The notes under the pieces: model-generated
Told to the model about the DNA's origin: nothing
Database searches by the model: none
The model's input: only the letters and a program-made list of their open reading frames with translations
Translations under genes and position numbers: made by a program
Part shown: positions 53,001 through 64,000 of the stretch, in pieces
Layout: every line of letters starts with the position of its first letter
How positions within the stretch are numbered: the first letter of the stretch is position 1
Assembly: GCA_037893225.1 (NCBI GenBank)
Contig: JAZGUH010000197.1
Location: forward strand, 3,100,001-3,164,000
Reading direction: 5' to 3'
Length of the DNA: 64,000 nucleotides
Source of the DNA: Hippasteria phrygiana
Taxonomy: Eukaryota; Echinodermata; Asteroidea; Valvatida; Goniasteridae

Positions 53001-56000
53001 AATTGCAACATGTAGCGCCAAATCTAAGCTATCCATACATGTCAAAATTACTGAATTTGGTTGATATTTCATGCAATTATGAATGAGTAAAGCAAGTCCA
53101 TACCCCAGGGAATTTGACAGGCATGGAACAATACATAAAAGGTAATCTGCACACAGATGGTGGCCGGGAAGAAAATAAACATTGCGAGGTTTGAATTTTC
53201 TCCACAAGTGTTAACTCTAAGAAGCCGCCGATAATTGCAACATGTAGCGCCAGATCTAAGCTATCCATACATGTCAAAATTACTGAATTTTGTTGATATT
53301 TCATGCAATTATGAATGAGTAAAGCAAGTCCATACCCCAGGGAATTTGACAGGCATGGAACAATACATAAAAGGTAATCTGCACACAGATGGTGGCCGGG
53401 AAGAAAATAAACATTGCGAGGTTTGAATTTTCTCCACAAGTGTTAACTCTAAGAAGCCGCCGATAATTGCAACATGTAGCGCCAGATCTAAGCTATCCAT
53501 ACATGTCAAAATTACTGAATTTGGTTGATATTTCATGCAATTATGAATGAGTAAAGCAAGTCATACCCCAGGGAATTTGACAGGCATGGAGCAATAAATA
53601 GAAGGTAATATGCACACAGATGTTGGCCGGAAAGAAAATAAACATTGCGAGGTTTGAATTTTCTCCACAAGTTTTAACTCTAAGAAGCCGCCGATAATTG
53701 CAACATGTAGCGCCAAATCTAAGCTATCCATACATGTCAAAATTACTGAATTTGGTTGATATTTCATGCAATTATGAATGAGTAAAGCAAGTCCATACCC
53801 CATGGAATTTGACATGCATGGAGCAATAAATAGACGGTAACATGTACACAGATGTTGGCCGGAAAGAAAATAAACATTGCGAGGTTTGAATTTTCTCCAC
53901 AAGTTTTAACTCTAAGAAGCCGCCGATAATTGCAACATGTAGCGCCAGATCTAAGCTATCCATACATGTCAAAATTACTGAATTTGGTTGATATTTCATG
54001 CAATTATGAATGAGTAAAGCAAGTCATACCCCAGGGAATTTGACAGGCATGGAGCAATAAATAGAAGGTAATATGCACACAGATGTTGGCCGGAAAGAAA
54101 ATAAACATTGCGAGGTTTGAATTTTCTCCACAAGTTTTAACTCTAAGAAGCCGCCGATAATTGCAACATGTAGCGCCAGATCTAAGCTATCCATACATGT
54201 CAAAATTACTGAATTTGGTTGATATTTCATGCAATTATGAATGAGTAAAGCAAGTCCATACCCCAGGGAATTTGACAGGCATGGAACAATACATAAAAGG
54301 TAATCTGCACACAGATGGTGGCCGGGAAGAAAATAAACATTGCGAGGTTTGAATTTTCTCCACAAGTGTTAACTCTAAGAAGCCGCCGATAATTGCAACA
54401 TGTAGCGCCAGATCTAAGCTATCCATACATGTCAAAATTACTGAATTTGGTTGATATTTCATGCAATTATGAATGAGTAAAGCAAGTCATACCCCAGGGA
54501 ATTTGACAGGCATGGAGCAATAAATAGAAGGTAATATGCACACAGATGTTGGCCGGAAAGAAAATAAACATTGCGAGGTTTGAATTTTCTCCACAAGTTT
54601 TAACTCTAAGAAGCCGCCGATAATTGCAACATGTAGCGCCAAATCTAAGCTATCCATACATGTCAAAATTACTGAATTTGGTTGATATTTCATGCAATTA
54701 TGAATGAGTAAAGCAAGTCCATACCCCATGGAATTTGACATGCATGGAGCAATAAATAGACGGTAACATGTACACAGATGTTGGCCGGAAAGAAAATAAA
54801 CATTGCGAGGTTTGAATTTTCTCCACAAGTTTTAACTCTAAGAAGCCGCCGATAATTGCAACATGTAGCGCCAGATCTAAGCTATCCATACATGTCAAAA
54901 TTACTGAATTTGGTTGATATTTCATGCAATTATGAATGAGTAAAGCAAGTCATACCCCAGGGAATTTGACAGGCATGGAGCAATAAATAGAAGGTAATAT
55001 GCACACAGATGTTGGCCGGAAAGAAAATAAACATTGCGAGGTTTGAATTTTCTCCACAAGTTTTAACTCTAAGAAGCCGCCGATAATTGCAACATGTAGC
55101 GCCAGATCTAAGCTATCCATACATGTCAAAATTACTGAATTTGGTTGATATTTCATGCAATTATGAATGAGTAAAGCAAGTCATACCCCAGGGAATTTGA
55201 CAGGCATGGAGCAATAAATAGAAGGTAATATGCACACAGATGTTGGCCGGAAAGAAAATAAACATTGCGAGGTTTGAATTTTCTCCACAAGTTTTAACTC
55301 TAAGAAGCCGCCGATAATTCCAACATGTAGCGCCAGATCTAAGCTATCCATACATGTCAAAATTACTGAATTTGGTTGATATTTCATGCAATTATGAATG
55401 AGTAAAGCAAGTCATACCCCAGGGAATTTGACAGGCATGGAGCAATAAATAGAAGGTAATATGCACACAGATGTTGGCCGGAAAGAAAATAAACATTGCG
55501 AGGTTTGAATTTTCTCCACAAGTTTTAACTCTAAGAAGCCGCCGATAATTGCAACATGTAGCGCCAGATCTAAGCTATCCATACATGTCAACATTACTGA
55601 ATTTGGTTGATATTTCATGCAATTATGAATGAGTAAAGCAAGTCATACCCCAGGGAATTTGACAGGCATGGAGCAATAAATAGAAGGTAATATGCACACA
55701 GATGTTGGCCGGAAAGAAAATAAACATTGCGAGGTTTGAATTTTCTCCACAAGTTTTAACTCTAAGAAGCCGCCGATAATTGCAACATGTAGCGCCAGAT
55801 CTAAGCTATCCATACATGTCAAAATTACTGAATTTGGTTGATATTTCATGCAATTATGAATGAGTAAAGCAAGTCCATACCCCAGGGAATTTGACAGGCA
55901 TGGAACAATACATAAAAGGTAATCTGCACACAGATGGTGGCCGGGAAGAAAATAAACATTGCGAGGTTTGAATTTTCTCCACAAGTGTTAACTCTAAGAA

Positions 56001-58883
56001 GCCGCCGATAATTGCAACATGTAGCGCCAGATCTAAGCTATCCATACATGTCAACATTACTGAATTTGGTTGATATTTCATGCAATTATGAATGAGTAAA
56101 GCAAGTCATACCCCAGGGAATTTGACAGGCATGGAGCAATAAATAGAAGGTAATATGCACACAGATGTTGGCCGGAAAGAAAATAAACATTGCGAGGTTT
56201 GAATTTTCTCCACAAGTTTTAACTCTAAGAAGCCGCCGATAATTGCAACATGTAGCGCCAGATCTAAGCTATCCATACATGTCAAAATTACTGAATTTGG
56301 TTGATATTTCATGCAATTATGAATGAGTAAAGCAAGTCCATACCCCAGGGAATTTGACAGGCATGGAACAATACATAAAAGGTAATCTGCACACAGATGG
56401 TGGCCGGGAAGAAAATAAACATTGCGAGGTTTGAATTTTCTCCACAAGTGTTAACTCTAAGAAGCCGCCGATAATTGCAACATGTAGCGCCAGATCTAAG
56501 CTATCCATACATGTCAAAATTACTGAATTTGGTTGATATTTCATGCAATTATGAATGAGTAAAGCAAGTCATACCCCAGGGAATTTGACAGGCATGGAGC
56601 AATAAATAGAAGGTAATATGCACACAGATGTTGGCCGGAAAGAAAATAAACATTGCGAGGTTTGAATTTTCTCCACAAGTTTTAACTCTAAGAAGCCGCC
56701 GATAATTGCAACATGTAGCGCCAAATCTAAGCTATCCATACATGTCAAAATTACTGAATTTGGTTGATATTTCATGCAATTATGAATGAGTAAAGCAAGT
56801 CCATACCCCAGGGAATTTGACAGGCATGGAACAATACATAAAAGGTAATCTGCACACAGATGGTGGCCGGGAAGAAAATAAACATTGCGAGGTTTGAATT
56901 TTCTCCACAAGTGTTAACTCTAAGAAGCCGCCGATAATTGCAACATGTAGCGCCAGATCTAAGCTATCCATACATGTCAAAATTACTGAATTTTGTTGAT
57001 ATTTCATGCAATTATGAATGAGTAAAGCAAGTCATACCCCAGGGAATTTGACAGGCATGGAGCAATAAATAGAAGGTAATATGCACACAGATGTTGGCCG
57101 GAAAGAAAATAAACATTGCGAGGTTTGAATTTTCTCCACAAGTTTTAACTCTAAGAAGCCGCCGATAATTGCAACATGTAGCGCCAGATCTAAGCTATCC
57201 ATACATGTCAACATTACTGAATTTGGTTGATATTTCATGCAATTATGAATGAGTAAAGCAAGTCATACCCCAGGGAATTTGACAGGCATGGAGCAATAAA
57301 TAGAAGGTAATATGCACACAGATGTTGGCCGGAAAGAAAATAAACATTGCGAGGTTTGAATTTTCTCCACAAGTTTTAACTCTAAGAAGCCGCCGATAAT
57401 TGCAACATGTAGCGCCAGATCTAAGCTATCCATACATGTCAAAATTACTGAATTTGGTTGATATTTCATGCAATTATGAATGAGTAAAGCAAGTCCATAC
57501 CCCAGGGAATTTGACAGGCATGGAACAATACATAAAAGGTAATCTGCACACAGATGGTGGCCGGGAAGAAAATAAACATTGCGAGGTTTGAATTTTCTCC
57601 ACAAGTGTTAACTCTAAGAAGCCGCCGATAATTGCAACATGTAGCGCCAGATCTAAGCTATCCATACATGTCAAAATTACTGAATTTGGTTGATATTTCA
57701 TGCAATTATGAATGAGTAAAGCAAGTCCATACCCCAGGGAATTTGACAGGCATGGAACAATACATAAAAGGTAATCTGCACACAGATGGTGGCCGGGAAG
57801 AAAATAAACATTGCGAGGTTTGAATTTTCTCCACAAGTGTTAACTCTAAGAAGCCGCCGATAATTGCAACATGTAGCGCCAGATCTAAGCTATCCATACA
57901 TGTCAAAATTACTGAATTTGGTTGATATTTCATGCAATTATGAATGAGTAAAGCAAGTCCATACCCCAGGGAATTTGACATGCATGGAGCAATAAATAGA
58001 CGGTAACATGTACACAGATGGTGGCCGGAAAGAAAATAAACATTGCGAGGTTTGAATTTTCTCCACAAGTTTTAACTCTAGGAAGCCGCCGATGATTGCA
58101 ACATGTAGCGCCAGATCTAAGCTATCCATACATGTCAAAATTACTGTATTTGGTTTATATTTCATGCAATTATGAATGAGTAAAGCAAGTCATACCCCAG
58201 GGAATTTGACAGGCATGGAGCAATAAATAGAAGGTAATATGCACACAGATGTTGGCCGGAAAGAAAATAAACATTGCGAGGTTTGAATTTTCTCCACAAG
58301 TTTTAACTCTAAGAAGCCGCCGATAATTGCAACATGTAGCGCCAAATCTAAGCTATCCATACATGTCAAAATTACTGAATTTGGTTGATATTTCATGCAA
58401 TTATGAATGAGTAAAGCAAGTCCATACCCCAGGGAATTTGACAGGCATGGAACAATACATAAAAGGTAATCTGCACACAGATGGTGGCCGGGAAGAAAAT
58501 AAACATTGCGAGGTTTGAATTTTCTCCACAAGTGTTAACTCTAAGAAGCCGCCGATAATTGCAACATGTAGCGCCAGATCTAAGCTATCCATACATGTCA
58601 AAATTACTGAATTTTGTTGATATTTCATGCAATTATGAATGAGTAAAGCAAGTCATACCCCAGGGAATTTGACAGGCATGGAGCAATAAATAGAAGGTAA
58701 TATGCACACAGATGTTGGCCGGAAAGAAAATAAACATTGCGAGGTTTGAATTTTCTCCACAAGTTTTAACTCTAAGAAGCCGCCGATAATTGCAACATGT
58801 AGCGCCAGATCTAAGCTATCCATACATGTCAACATTACTGAATTTGGTTGATATTTCATGCAATTATGAATGAGTAAAGCAAG
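49859..58883. repeat. Right-arm 7-mer and 16-mer higher-order units
   Basis: ATAATTCCAAC (normally ATAATTGCAAC) marks one monomer at about 49995, 51614 and 55317. The intervals are 1,619 bp (7 monomers) and 3,703 bp (16 monomers). GTCAACATT follows one monomer later each time. A second marker, GAATTTTGTTG, is near 53285, 56990 and 58611; the last two are 1,621 bp apart (7 monomers). The 16-mer therefore appears to be an extended version of the 7-mer. Confidence 0.82.
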
Positions 58884-60737
58884 TCATACCCCAGGGAATT
58901 TGACAGGCATGGAGCAATAAATAGAAGGTAATATGCACACAGATGTTGGCCGGAAAGAAAATAAACATTGCGAGGTTTGAATTTTCTCCACAAGTTTTAA
59001 CTCTAAGAAGCCGCCGATAATTGCAACATGTAGCGCCAGATCTAAGCTATCCATACATGTCAAAATTACTGAATTTGGTTGATATTTCATGCAATTATGA
59101 ATGAGTAAAGCAAGTCCATACCCCAGGGAATTTGACAGGCATGGAACAATACATAAAAGGTAATCTGCACACAGATGGTGGCCGGGAAGAAAATAAACAT
59201 TGCGAGGTTTGAATTTTCTCCACAAGTGTTAACTCTAAGAAGCCGCCGATAATTGCAACATGTAGCGCCAGATCTAAGCTATCCATACATGTCAAAATTA
59301 CTGAATTTGGTTGATATTTCATGCAATTATGAATGAGTAAAGCAAGTCCATACCCCAGGGAATTTGACAGGCATGGAACAATACATAAAAGGTAATCTGC
59401 ACACAGATGGTGGCCGGGAAGAAAATAAACATTGCGAGGTTTGAATTTTCTCCACAAGTGTTAACTCTAAGAAGCCGCCGATAATTGCAACATGTAGCGC
59501 CAGATCTAAGCTATCCATACATGTCAAAATTACTGAATTTGGTTGATATTTCATGCAATTATGAATGAGTAAAGCAAGTCCATACCCCAGGGAATTTGAC
59601 ATGCATGGAGCAATAAATAGACGGTAACATGTACACAGATGGTGGCCGGAAAGAAAATAAACATTGCGAGGTTTGAATTTTCTCCACAAGTTTTAACTCT
59701 AGGAAGCCGCCGATGATTGCAACATGTAGCGCCAGATCTAAGCTATCCATACATGTCAAAATTACTGTATTTGGTTTATATTTCATGCAATTATGAATGA
59801 GTAAAGCAAGTCCATACCCCAGGGAATTTGACATGCATGGAGCAATAAATAGACGGTAACATATACACAGATGTTGGCCGGAAAGAAAATAAACATTGCG
59901 AGGTTTGAATTTTCTCCACAAGTTTTAACTCTAAGAAGCCGCCGATAATTGCAACATGTAGCGCCAGATCTAAGCTATCCATACATGTCAAAATTACTGA
60001 ATTTGGTTGATATTTCATGCAATTATGAATGAGTAAAGCAAGTCATACCCCAGGGAATTTGACAGGCATGGAGCAATAAATAGAAGGTAATATGCACACA
60101 GATGTTGGCCGGAAAGAAAATAAACATTGCGAGGTTTGAATTTTCTCCACAAGTTTTAACTCTAAGAAGCCGCCGATGATTGCAACATGTAGCGCCAGAT
60201 CTAAGCTATCCATACATGTCAAAATTACTGTATTTGGTTTATATTTCATGCAATTATGAATGAGTAAAGCAAGTCCATACCCCAGGCAATTTGACAGGCA
60301 TGGAGCAATACATAAAAGGTAACATGTACACAGATGTTGGCCGGAAAGAAAATAAACATTGCGAGGTTTGAATTTTCTCCACAAGTGTTAACTCTAAGAA
60401 GCCGCCGATAATTGCAACATGTAGCGCCAGATCTAAGCTATCCATACATGTCAAAATTACTGAATTTGGTTGATATTTCATGCAATTATGAATGAGTAAA
60501 GCAAGTCCATACCCCAGGGAATTTGACATGCATGGAGCAATAAATAGACGGTAACATATACACAGATGTTGGCCGGAAAGAAAATAAACATTGCGAGGTT
60601 TGAATTTTCTCCACAAGTTTTAACTCTAAGAAGCCGCCGATAATTGCAACATGTAGCGCCAGATCTAAGCTATCCATACATGTCAAAATTACTGAATTTG
60701 GTTGATATTTCATGCAATTATGAATGAGTAAAGCAAG

Positions 60738-61663
60738 TCATACCCTTGGGAATTTGACAGGCATGGAGCAATAAATAGAAGGTAATATGCACACAGATGT
60801 TGGCCGGAAAGAAAATAAACATTGCGAGGTTTGAATTTTCTCCACAAGTTTTAACTCTAAGAAGCCGCCGATAATTGCAACATGTAGCGCCAGATCTAAG
60901 CTATCCATACATGTCAAAATTACTGAATTTGGTTGATATTTCATGCAATTATGAATGAGTAAAGCAAGTCCATACCCCAGGGAATTTGACAGGCATGGAG
61001 CAATAAATAGACGGTAACATGTACACAGATGGTGGCCGGAAAGAAAATAAACATTGCGAGGTTTGAATTTTCTCCACAAGTTTTAACTCTAGGAAGCCGC
61101 CGATGATTGCAACATGTAGCGCCAGATCTAAGCTATCCATACATGTCAAAATTACTGAATTTGGTTGATATTTCATGCAATTATGAATGAGTAAAGCAAG
61201 TCATACCCTTGGGAATTTGACAGGCATGGAGCAATAAATAGAAGGTAATATGCACACAGATGTTGGCCGGAAAGAAAATAAACATTGCGAGGTTTGAATT
61301 TTCTCCACAAGTTTTAACTCTAAGAAGCCGCCGATAATTGCAACATGTAGCGCCAGATCTAAGCTATCCATACATGTCAAAATTACTGAATTTGGTTGAT
61401 ATTTCATGCAATTATGAATGAGTAAAGCAAGTCCATACCCCAGGGAATTTGACAGGCATGGAGCAATAAATAGACGGTAACATGTACACAGATGGTGGCC
61501 GGAAAGAAAATAAACATTGCGAGGTTTGAATTTTCTCCACAAGTTTTAACTCTAGGAAGCCGCCGATGATTGCAACATGTAGCGCCAGATCTAAGCTATC
61601 CATACATGTCAAAATTACTGTATTTGGTTGATATTTCATGCAATTATGAATGAGTAAAGCAAG
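60738..61663. repeat. Tandem dimer duplication with CCCTTGGG variant (463 bp x 2)
   Basis: The uncommon TACCCTTGGG monomer at about 60739 and its 232-bp partner are repeated at about 61202, a shift of 463 bp. The same variant occurs once more, near 2944 in the left arm. Confidence 0.75.
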
Positions 61664-63978
61664 TCATACCCTAGGGAATTTGACATGCATGGAGCAATAA
61701 ATAGACGGTAACATGTACACAGATGTTGGCCGGAAAGAAAATAAACATTGCGAGGTTTGAATTTTCTCCACAAGTTTTAACTCTAAGAAGCCGCCGATGA
61801 TTGCAACATGTAGCGCCAGATCTAAGCTATCCATACATGTCAAAATTGCTGTATTTGGTTTATATTTCATGCAATTATGAATGAGTAAAGCAAGTCCATA
61901 CCCCAGGGAATTTGACAGGCATGGAGCAATACATAAAAGGTAATCTGCACACAGATGGTGGCCGGGAAGAAAATAAACATTGCGAGGTTTGAATTTTCTC
62001 CACAAGTGTTAACTCTAAGAAGCCGCCGATAATTGCAACATGTAGCGCCAGATCTAAGCTATCCATACATGTCAAAATTACTGAATTTGGTTGATATTTC
62101 ATGCAATTATGAATGAGTAAAGCAAGTCCATACCCCAGGGAATTTGACATGCATGGAGCAATAAATAGACGGTAACATATACACAGATGTTGGCCGGAAA
62201 GAAAATAAACATTGCGAGGTTTGAATTTTCTCCACAAGTTTTAACTCTAAGAAGCCGCCGATAATTGCAACATGTAGCGCCAGATCTAAGCTATCCATAC
62301 ATGTCAAAATTACTGAATTTGGTTGATATTTCATGCAATTATGAATGAGTAAAGCAAGTCATACCCCAGGGAATTTGACAGGCATGGAGCAATAAATAGA
62401 AGGTAATATGCACACAGATGTTGGCCGGAAAGAAAATAAACATTGCGAGGTTTGAATTTTCTCCACAAGTTTTAACTCTAAGAAGCCGCCGATGATTGCA
62501 ACATGTAGCGCCAGATCTAAGCTATCCATACATGTCAAAATTACTGTATTTGGTTTATATTTCATGCAATTATGAATGAGTAAAGCAAGTCCATACCCCA
62601 GGCAATTTGACAGGCATGGAGCAATACATAAAAGGTAACATGTACACAGATGTTGGCCGGAAAGAAAATAAACATTGCGAGGTTTGAATTTTCTCCACAA
62701 GTTTTAACTCTAGGAAGCCGCCGATGATTGCAACATGTAGCGCCAGATCTAAGCTATCCATACATGTCAAAATTACTGTATTTGGTTTATATTTCATGCA
62801 ATTATGAATGAGTAAAGCATGTCATACCCTAGGGAATTTGACATGCATGGAGCAATAAATAGACGGTAACATGTACACAGATGTTGGCCGGAAAGAAAAT
62901 AAACATTGCGAGGTTTGAATTTTCTCCACAAGTTTTAACTCTAAGAAGCCGCCGATGATTGCAACATGTAGCGCCAGATCTAAGCTATCCATACATGTCA
63001 AAATTGCTGTATTTGGTTTATATTTCATGCAATTATGAATGAGTAAAGCAAGTCCATACCCCAGGGAATTTGACAGGCATGGAGCAATACATAAAAGGTA
63101 ATCTGCACACAGATGGTGGCCGGGAAGAAAATAAACATTGCGAGGTTTGAATTTTCTCCACAAGTGTTAACTCTAAGAAGCCGCCGATAATTGCAACATG
63201 TAGCGCCAGATCTAAGCTATCCATACATGTCAAAATTACTGAATTTGGTTGATATTTCATGCAATTAGGAATGAGTAAAGCAAGTCCATACCCCAGGGAA
63301 TTTGACATGCATGGAGCAATAAATAGACGGTAACATATACACAGATGTTGGCCGGAAAGAAAATAAACATTGCGAGGTTTGAATTTTCTCCACAAGTTTT
63401 AACTCTAAGAAGCCGCCGATAATTGCAACATGTAGCGCCAGATCTAAGCTATCCATACATGTCAAAATTACTGAATTTGGTTGATATTTCATGCAATTAT
63501 GAATGAGTAAAGCAAGTCATACCCCAGGGAATTTGACAGGCATGGAGCAATAAATAGAAGGTAATATGCACACAGATGTTGGCCGGAAAGAAAATAAACA
63601 TTGCGAGGTTTGAATTTTCTCCACAAGTTTTAACTCTAAGAAGCCGCCGATGATTGCAACATGTAGCGCCAGATCTAAGCTATCCATACATGTCAAAATT
63701 ACTGTATTTGGTTTATATTTCATGCAATTATGAATGAGTAAAGCAAGTCCATACCCCAGGCAATTTGACAGGCATGGAGCAATACATAAAAGGTAACATG
63801 TACACAGATGTTGGCCGGAAAGAAAATAAACATTGCGAGGTTTGAATTTTCTCCACAAGTTTTAACTCTAGGAAGCCGCCGATGATTGCAACATGTAGCG
63901 CCAGATCTAAGCTATCCATACATGTCAAAATTACTGTATTTGGTTTATATTTCATGCAATTATGAATGAGTAAAGCAA
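61663..63978. repeat. Tandem 5-mer higher-order repeat (1,158 bp x 2)
   Basis: Five monomers at 61663-62820 are repeated at 62821-63978 (231+232+232+231+232 bp). Monomer types match in order: TACCCTAGGG with AAATTGCTG, then AATCTGCAC, then AACATATAC, then AATATGCAC, then GGCAATTTGACAGG. A few single-base differences separate the copies, for example GCAATTAGGAATG near 63266. Whether a third copy follows is outside the window; the next monomer begins with the GTCCATACCCC form, unlike the first monomer of either copy. Confidence 0.85.
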
Positions 63979-64000
63979 GTCCATACCCCAGGGAATTTGA

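Larger units (their letters stand above)
20196..64000. repeat. Satellite DNA array, right arm (231/232-bp monomer)
   Basis: The same satellite, same orientation, resuming at monomer base +175 after the insert. It holds the end of the interrupted monomer, 189 complete monomers from 20253, and a 22-bp partial at the right edge. Only 67 of the 189 are 232 bp, because long runs of the 231-bp type (CAATAAATAGAAGG with AATATGCAC) dominate, for example the five consecutive monomers from about 20947 to 22100. Variants seen only in this arm include ACCCCATGGAATT, GAATTAGGTTG (five copies), GGTTGACATTTC (five copies), GCCAAATCT (ten copies) and ATAATTCCAAC (three copies). No gene is present. Organisation is higher-order, with several local repeat unit sizes annotated separately. 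Confidence 0.97.

Noticed and set aside
142..63955. Hundreds of minus-strand open frames of 68, 75, 113 and 120 codons
   Set aside because: They are the same satellite read repeatedly. Each ends within a monomer or the next one; the extra C only decides whether the stop is at GTCATAC or at the following TTA. There is no continuous repeat protein, no shared frame across 232-bp monomers and no known domain.
1..64000. CRISPR array or prokaryotic repeat locus
   Set aside because: The units are 231/232 bp with no spacers; the whole unit is repeated. No cas genes or prokaryotic genes are present.
1..64000. rDNA spacer, 5S rRNA or tRNA gene cluster
   Set aside because: I find no rRNA segment or tRNA-like internal promoter boxes in the monomer or the insert.
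1..64000. CENP-B box in the monomer
   Set aside because: The box needs TTCG and CGGG at fixed spacing. The consensus monomer contains no TTCG or CGAA on either strand, so a classical box is absent. This does not exclude a centromeric role.

Overview
The window is almost entirely one tandem satellite DNA array. A 231/232-bp monomer runs head to tail from the first base to the last, so the array continues beyond both window edges. Anchored on the invariant junction AAAGCAAGTC, there are 271 complete monomers between positions 161 and 63978, plus a 160-bp partial at the left edge and 22 bp at the right edge. Monomer lengths are exactly 231 bp (160 copies) or 232 bp (111 copies). The difference is one C (GTCATACC versus GTCCATACC), and the sum 160x231 + 111x232 + 1,106 bp of inserted sequence equals the anchor-to-anchor distance exactly. 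The commonest 231-bp monomer is about 38% G+C. I see no protein-coding gene, rRNA, tRNA or CRISPR array.

The single interruption is a 1,106-bp block at 19090-20195. It splits one monomer cleanly, with no satellite base lost or duplicated. Its ends are inverted repeats starting with CATATGAATTTGTT, so it looks like a non-autonomous mobile element or its remnant. It holds a diverged internal duplication with 199-bp spacing and no recognisable protein.

The array has higher-order structure. Diagnostic variants recur together at multi-monomer spacings: 15- and 16-mers at 10.1-17.3 kb; 11-, 18- and 16-mers at 26.5-36.9 kb; 6- to 10-mers at 39-51 kb; 7- and 16-mers at 50-58.9 kb; and an exact 5-mer (1,158 bp) at 61.7-64 kb. 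The first ~18.7 kb uses a different mix of monomer types from the rest: 44 of 81 complete monomers left of the insert are 232 bp, against 67 of 189 to its right. Several variants are confined to one side. Others, such as the AAATTGCTG module, occur on both sides, so the two parts share ancestry.

The source is a eukaryote. Higher-order satellite of this size is typical of centromeric or other heterochromatic blocks in animals and plants. Nothing here identifies the species; an animal, perhaps a marine invertebrate, is only a guess. A centromeric role is inference. The long-range order with no stray indels suggests a good long-read assembly, but collapse or expansion of repeats cannot be excluded from sequence alone.
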